Below, one piece after another: positions 60,488 through 64,000 of a stretch of DNA of 64,000 nucleotides. Below the pieces are notes generated by a model. It did not search any database. It worked only from the letters and a program-made list of their open reading frames with translations, and was not told where the DNA came from. Source of the DNA: SP197 sp965242595 (GTDB lineage: Bacteria; Pseudomonadota; Alphaproteobacteria; SP197); contig OZ251464.1 in the NCBI GenBank assembly GCA_965242595.1, forward strand, positions 2,046,001 through 2,110,000, read 5' to 3'. How positions within the stretch are numbered: the first letter of the stretch is position 1; every line of letters begins with the position of its first letter. The position numbers and the translations under genes are program-made.

Positions 60488-61326
60488 GCCTCTTCGCCCC
60501 CCATGCGGGCGCGGGCCTGGGGCGTGGTGCGCACCGCCAGCCGGTCCGCCAGGCGCAGATCGATGGCCAGCAGATCGCGCCCCAGCAGCCCCTGCTCGCG
60601 GTCCATGCGCTCCAGCGCCAGCCAGGCGCGCCCGGCCTCCCGTTCGGGCAGCTGGATGTCGATGCCGTCGTCCAGGCGCAGGTTCCAGCGCCGCTCGCCC
60701 ACCCGCACCGCCGCCACCACGCGCCGCGCCAGGGTGGGGGCGGTCGCCAGCATCTCCAGCAGCGCCGCCGTCTCGCGCGGCGCGCCCCGGCCCACCACCA
60801 GCAGCAGGCCGGCGAAGTCCCGCGCGCGGGCGTCCGCCACCTCCCGCCCGTCTTCGTCCACCACCCGGATGCGGCCCTCGTGCTGCCACAGGGCCAGGGG
60901 CTGGCGCTCCTGGATCGTCACCACCAGGGTGCCGGGCAGGCGCCGCGCCACGCTGGCCTGCCGCACCCAGGGCAGGGCCAGGATGCGCTGGCGCGCCGCC
61001 TCCAGATCCAGCGCCAGGATGGGCGCGCCCAGATCGGCGTCCAGGGCGGCGATCAGCGCCTCGCTGTCGCTGCGCTGGCGGCCGGCCACCAGCACCCGTT
61101 CCACCGCCAGGCCGGAGGCGACGCTCCTGGCCATGAAGCCTTCCAGCGCCGCCGCCTGCCAGCGCTGGCCCATGCCGCTGGCCGCCACCAGGGCCAGGGC
61201 CGCCAGCGCCACGCCGCCCGCCACCAGGCGCGGATGGCGCAGCGCCCAGCTCAGCGCCGCCCTCAGCGCTGCCGCCAGCCGACCGGGCCAGCCGGTGCGG
61301 GCCTGGCGCCGCTTCAGGCGCCGCAT
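60484..61326 (-). CDS. ftsQ: Cell-division protein FtsQ
   Basis: FtsQ is the bitopic scaffold linking FtsB/FtsL to the divisome. The 280-residue protein has a basic cytoplasmic tail, one transmembrane helix (residues about 33-52), a POTRA domain starting VERVLVAGRQRSDSEALIA, and the FtsQ/DivIB motif LPWVRQASVARRLPGTLVV. The start at 61326 lies inside the 3' end of ddl, overlapping it by 13 bases. It is typical for the dcw block. Confidence 0.95.
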   Translation of the reverse strand: MRRLKRRQARTGWPGRLAAALRAALSWALRHPRLVAGGVALAALALVAASGMGQRWQAAALEGFMARSVASGLAVERVLVAGRQRSDSEALIAALDADLGAPILALDLEAARQRILALPWVRQASVARRLPGTLVVTIQERQPLALWQHEGRIRVVDEDGREVADARARDFAGLLLVVGRGAPRETAALLEMLATAPTLARRVVAAVRVGERRWNLRLDDGIDIQLPEREAGRAWLALERMDREQGLLGRDLLAIDLRLADRLAVRTTPQARARMGGEEA

Positions 61327-62264
61327 CGCGCGTCCTCCACCATCCAGGCCACCAGATCCTGGAAGGACATGCCGGCATGGGCCGCCTGTTCGGGCACCAG
61401 CGACAGCGGCGTCATGCCGGGCTGGGTGTTGATCTCCAGCATGAACAGTCCACCTGGGGCGCCTGGGGCGCCCGGGCCGCCCGCTGCGCCGTCGCGGTCG
61501 TCGTAGCGGAAATCGGCCCGGGTGACGCCGCGGCAGCCCAGGGCGCGATGGGCGGCCAGGGCCAGACGCCGCGCCTGCTCGGCCACGGCGTCCGGCACCG
61601 GCGCCGGCAGCAGATGGCGCGAGCGCCCGGCGGTGTATTTGTTGCGATAGTCGTAAAAGCCGCCATCGGTGCGGATCTCGGTCACGCCCAGCGCCCGCTC
61701 GCCCATCACCGCCACCGTCAGCTCGCGCCCCGGCACGAAGGATTCCACCAGCACCTCGTCGCCATAGCGGAAATCGTCCTGGTTCAGGCGGTCGTCGTTG
61801 TCGCCCTCCGCCACGATCCGCACCCCGACGCTGGAGCCCTCGTTGTTGGGCTTCACCACGAACGGCCGCTCCAGCGGCGCCCGGCGCCCCGCCTGCTCGC
61901 GCCGCACCAGCCGCCCCGGCGGGCAGGGGATGCCGGCGGCGGCATAAAGCCGTTTGGCGGCCGCCTTGTTCATCGCCAGCGCCGAGGCCAGCGGCGGCGA
62001 ATGGGTGTAGGGCAGGGCCATGATCTCCAGCAGGCCCTGGATGCAACCGTCCTCGCCGAAGCGCCCGTGCAGGGCGTTGAACACCGCGTCGGGCCGCTGC
62101 GGCAGGCCGGCCAGCACGCAGGCGATGTCGCGCCCGACATCGATGCGGGTGGCGCGATAGCCCCGCTCCTCCAGCGCCGCCGCGCAGTCGCGCCCGGAGA
62201 TCAGCGAAACCTCCCGTTCCGCGTTCCAGCCCCCCATCAGCACGGCGATATGCCCGGCGCTCAT
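61314..62264 (-). CDS. ddl: D-alanine--D-alanine ligase
   Basis: Ddl makes the D-Ala-D-Ala dipeptide of peptidoglycan precursors. The 316-residue ATP-grasp protein has VLMGGWNAEREVSL near the start, FNALHGRFGEDGCIQGL, KPNNEGSSVGV and the C-terminal metal-binding MLEINTQPGMTPLS. A glycine-proline insert (GGPGAPGAPGG, about residues 266-276) precedes it, which is an unusual low-complexity stretch. The start overlaps the murB stop by four bases. Confidence 0.95.
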   Translation of the reverse strand: MSAGHIAVLMGGWNAEREVSLISGRDCAAALEERGYRATRIDVGRDIACVLAGLPQRPDAVFNALHGRFGEDGCIQGLLEIMALPYTHSPPLASALAMNKAAAKRLYAAAGIPCPPGRLVRREQAGRRAPLERPFVVKPNNEGSSVGVRIVAEGDNDDRLNQDDFRYGDEVLVESFVPGRELTVAVMGERALGVTEIRTDGGFYDYRNKYTAGRSRHLLPAPVPDAVAEQARRLALAAHRALGCRGVTRADFRYDDRDGAAGGPGAPGAPGGLFMLEINTQPGMTPLSLVPEQAAHAGMSFQDLVAWMVEDARCGA

Positions 62265-63211
62265 CGCCCGCCCCCTGGGTTGCCTGGGTTGCCCCCCGGG
62301 CTGTCGTGGCGGCCCAGACGGTGAATCTCCCATTCCAGGGCCACGCCTTCCCGCTCCAGCACGCGGCGGCGCACCTCCTCGCCCAGCGCCTCCAGCTCGC
62401 CCGCCGTGGCGCCCCCGGTGTTGACCAGAAAGTTGCAATGACATTCCGATACCAGCGCCGCCCCGCGCCGCAGCCCGCGGCAGCCGGCCTTCTCGATCAG
62501 CCGCCAGGCCTTGGCCCCCGGCGGGTTCTTGAAGGTGGAGCCGCCGCTGCGCGCCCGCACCGGCTGGGTGCGCTGGCGCCTTTCCCGCACCCCAGCCAGG
62601 GCGCGGGCGATGGCGGCCCGGTCGCCCTTGCCGGCGCGCAGCCGGCAGGCGGTGAACACCCAGCCCGCCGCCAGGCCGCAATGGCGATAGCCATGGCCCA
62701 GCTGGTCCGGCGTCAGGTCGTGGATGCGCCCGTCGGGGGCCACCGCCCGCGCCGCGATCAGCACATCCGCCAGCTCGCGCCCATAGGCGCCGGCATTCAT
62801 GCGCAAGGCGCCGCCCATCGCCCCCGGCACCCCGGCCAGGAATTCCAGCCCGGTGAGGCCGGCAGCGGCCGCCGCGGCGGCGACATGGGCGTCCAGGGCC
62901 GCCGCCCCGGCCACGACCTCCTCCCCCACCACCGAAATGCCGGCAAAGGCGCGGCCCAGGCGGACGGTCACGCCCGGCAGGCCGCCATCGCGGATCAGCA
63001 CATTCGACCCCGCCCCCAGCACCGTCACCGCCCCCGCCTCGCCGGACGGGCGCCGCGCCATGAAGGCCGCCAGATCGTCTTCGTCGGCCGGGCGGAACAG
63101 CACCCGCGCCCGCCCGCCGGCGCCGAAACGGGTGGTCTTCGCCAGATCGGCGTCGCGGCGATAGCTGCCCCGCACCGGCGGCAGCGGGGCTGGCAGGGCG
63201 CGGGCCGTCAT
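62261..63211 (-). CDS. murB: UDP-N-acetylenolpyruvoylglucosamine reductase
   Basis: MurB reduces the enolpyruvyl group to make UDP-MurNAc, using FAD and NADPH. The 316-residue protein has TTRFGAGGRARVL, VLGAGSNVLIRDGG, GVPGAMGGALRMNAGAYG and the catalytic Ser in SGGSTFKNPPG, so it is the type I/II-like short form with Tyr replaced as usual. The C-terminus (GGNPGNPGGGR) is low-complexity. The start ATG at 63211 overlaps the murC stop by four bases. Confidence 0.95.
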   Translation of the reverse strand: MTARALPAPLPPVRGSYRRDADLAKTTRFGAGGRARVLFRPADEDDLAAFMARRPSGEAGAVTVLGAGSNVLIRDGGLPGVTVRLGRAFAGISVVGEEVVAGAAALDAHVAAAAAAAGLTGLEFLAGVPGAMGGALRMNAGAYGRELADVLIAARAVAPDGRIHDLTPDQLGHGYRHCGLAAGWVFTACRLRAGKGDRAAIARALAGVRERRQRTQPVRARSGGSTFKNPPGAKAWRLIEKAGCRGLRRGAALVSECHCNFLVNTGGATAGELEALGEEVRRRVLEREGVALEWEIHRLGRHDSPGGNPGNPGGGR

Positions 63212-64000
63212 GACGCCGCCGCCACGCCGCCCCGCAACGCCGCCAGTTCGGTGGGCAGCGCGTTCGCCCAGCGGGTGATGGAGCCGGCGCCCATGCAGAT
63301 CGCCGCATCGCCCGGCGCGGTCAGGCTGGCGATGCGCTCCGCCAGGCGGGCGGGATGCTCCAGGGCCTCCACATGGCGATGGCCGGCGGCGGCGATGCCG
63401 GCCACCAGGGCATCGCGATGGATGCCGGCGATGGGCGCCTCGCCGGCGCCATAGACATCGGCCACGATCACCGCGTCGGCCGCGCCGAAGCAGCGGCAGA
63501 AATCGTCGAACAGCGCCGCCAGGCGGCTGAAGCGATGGGGCTGGACCACGGCGACGATGCGCCCGGAAAAGGCCTCGCGCGACGCCTTCAGCACCGCCGC
63601 GATCTCCACCGGATGATGGGCGTAATCGTCGATCACGCTCACCCCGCCGGCCTCGCCGGTGCGGGTAAAGCGGCGCTTGACGCCGGCGAAACTGGCCAGC
63701 GCCCGGCGCAGCACATCGTCCGCGATCGCCAGCTCGCGGGCGATGGCGACGCAGGACAGCGCGTTGGCGACGTTGTGGCGCCCCCACATCGGCAGCCGCA
63801 GGTCGCGCACCTCGCGCGCCTCGCCGCGCCCGTTCAGCACCGCGTCGAAGCGATAGCCGCCCTTGCACAGGCGCAGCCCGGTGCCGCGCACATCGGCGCC
63901 CGCCCCCAGGCCGTAGGTGACGACGCGCCGGTCCGTCACCTTCTCCGCCAGGGCGCGCACCTCCGGATGGTCGATGCACAGGGCGGCAAAGCCGTAGAAC
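63208..64000 (-). CDS. murC: UDP-N-acetylmuramate--L-alanine ligase, 5' end outside window
   Basis: MurC adds L-alanine to UDP-MurNAc. The visible 264 residues are the central and C-terminal parts. They begin FYGFAALCIDHPEVRAL, then WGRHNVANALSCVAIARELA, FAGVKRRFTRTGE with VIDDYAHHPVEIAAVL, and VVQPHRFSRLAALFDDFC. All are conserved MurC segments. The frame stays open to base 64000, so the N-terminal ATP-binding region lies outside. It leads the coupled murC-murB-ddl-ftsQ-ftsA series. Confidence 0.95.
   Translation of the reverse strand, partial: FYGFAALCIDHPEVRALAEKVTDRRVVTYGLGAGADVRGTGLRLCKGGYRFDAVLNGRGEAREVRDLRLPMWGRHNVANALSCVAIARELAIADDVLRRALASFAGVKRRFTRTGEAGGVSVIDDYAHHPVEIAAVLKASREAFSGRIVAVVQPHRFSRLAALFDDFCRCFGAADAVIVADVYGAGEAPIAGIHRDALVAGIAAAGHRHVEALEHPARLAERIASLTAPGDAAICMGAGSITRWANALPTELAALRGGVAAAS

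Overview
The window is a GC-rich chromosomal segment of an alphaproteobacterium. Both edges carry the conserved division/cell-wall block, all on the minus strand. The right edge reads murC (5' end outside the window), murB, ddl, ftsQ, ftsA, ftsZ, lpxC (64000 to 56102). The left edge reads bamD, recN, ligA (6897 to 2274). In most alphaproteobacteria lpxC runs almost directly into bamD, recN and ligA. Here about 49 kb lies between lpxC and bamD. The lineage cannot be fixed from this segment; a marine or host-associated relative of Rhodospirillales is plausible, but that is inference.

Left edge (1-6.9 kb): two convergent ankyrin-repeat genes, a SprT-like protein gene with a small overlapping partner, then ligA, recN and bamD. 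From 7.1 to 16 kb lies an accessory block. It holds a phage-like metalloprotease fragment with a small partner, a 1375-residue HTH/nuclease-like giant protein, a complete DUF499 ATPase (BREX/PglY-like) and a decayed ImmA-type 3' end. From 16 to 22.4 kb is ordinary metabolism: thiBPQ behind a TPP riboswitch, a TSUP transporter, a histidine-ammonia-lyase-like protein that appears to lack the MIO triad, and a prepilin peptidase. From 22.4 to 24.6 kb an AbrB-DUF262-HEPN operon sits in visibly AT-rich DNA and looks like a toxin-antitoxin or phage-defence module.

From 24.8 to 28.6 kb are a frameshifted quinone oxidoreductase, a rubredoxin-like/metallo-beta-lactamase-fold protein, an AT-rich lipoprotein island, and a mosaic of gene 3' ends copied from elsewhere in the window. 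From 28.6 to 40.1 kb are two giant paralogous autotransporters separated by small membrane-anchored coiled-coil proteins (three DUF1640-like copies and two other types). Homopolymer tracts (G11, C15, C13) lie in or just upstream of the autotransporters and suggest phase variation. From 40.4 to 47.7 kb is a quaternary-amine-type metabolic cluster: two GMC oxidoreductases, a ProX-like binding protein, an SDR, a VOC protein and a ProW-like permease, with no ProV ATPase in view.

From 47.9 to 56 kb is a second defence-like block: a DUF6338 membrane protein with a duplicated 44-residue proline-rich partner, an ImmA/IrrE-type protein whose zinc motif has lost its glutamate, a DUF1156 methylase remnant fused to an mcrB remnant, an orphan DUF1778 antitoxin, and intact mcrBC. 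The DUF499 block at 12.5-16 kb and the DUF1156/ImmA block at 49-52 kb share ImmA 3' sequence. They look like separated halves of one DUF1156/DUF499 system. Overall the insert behaves as a defence and surface-antigen island that has been repeatedly duplicated, truncated and recombined. No tRNA, rRNA, transposase or CRISPR array was seen.
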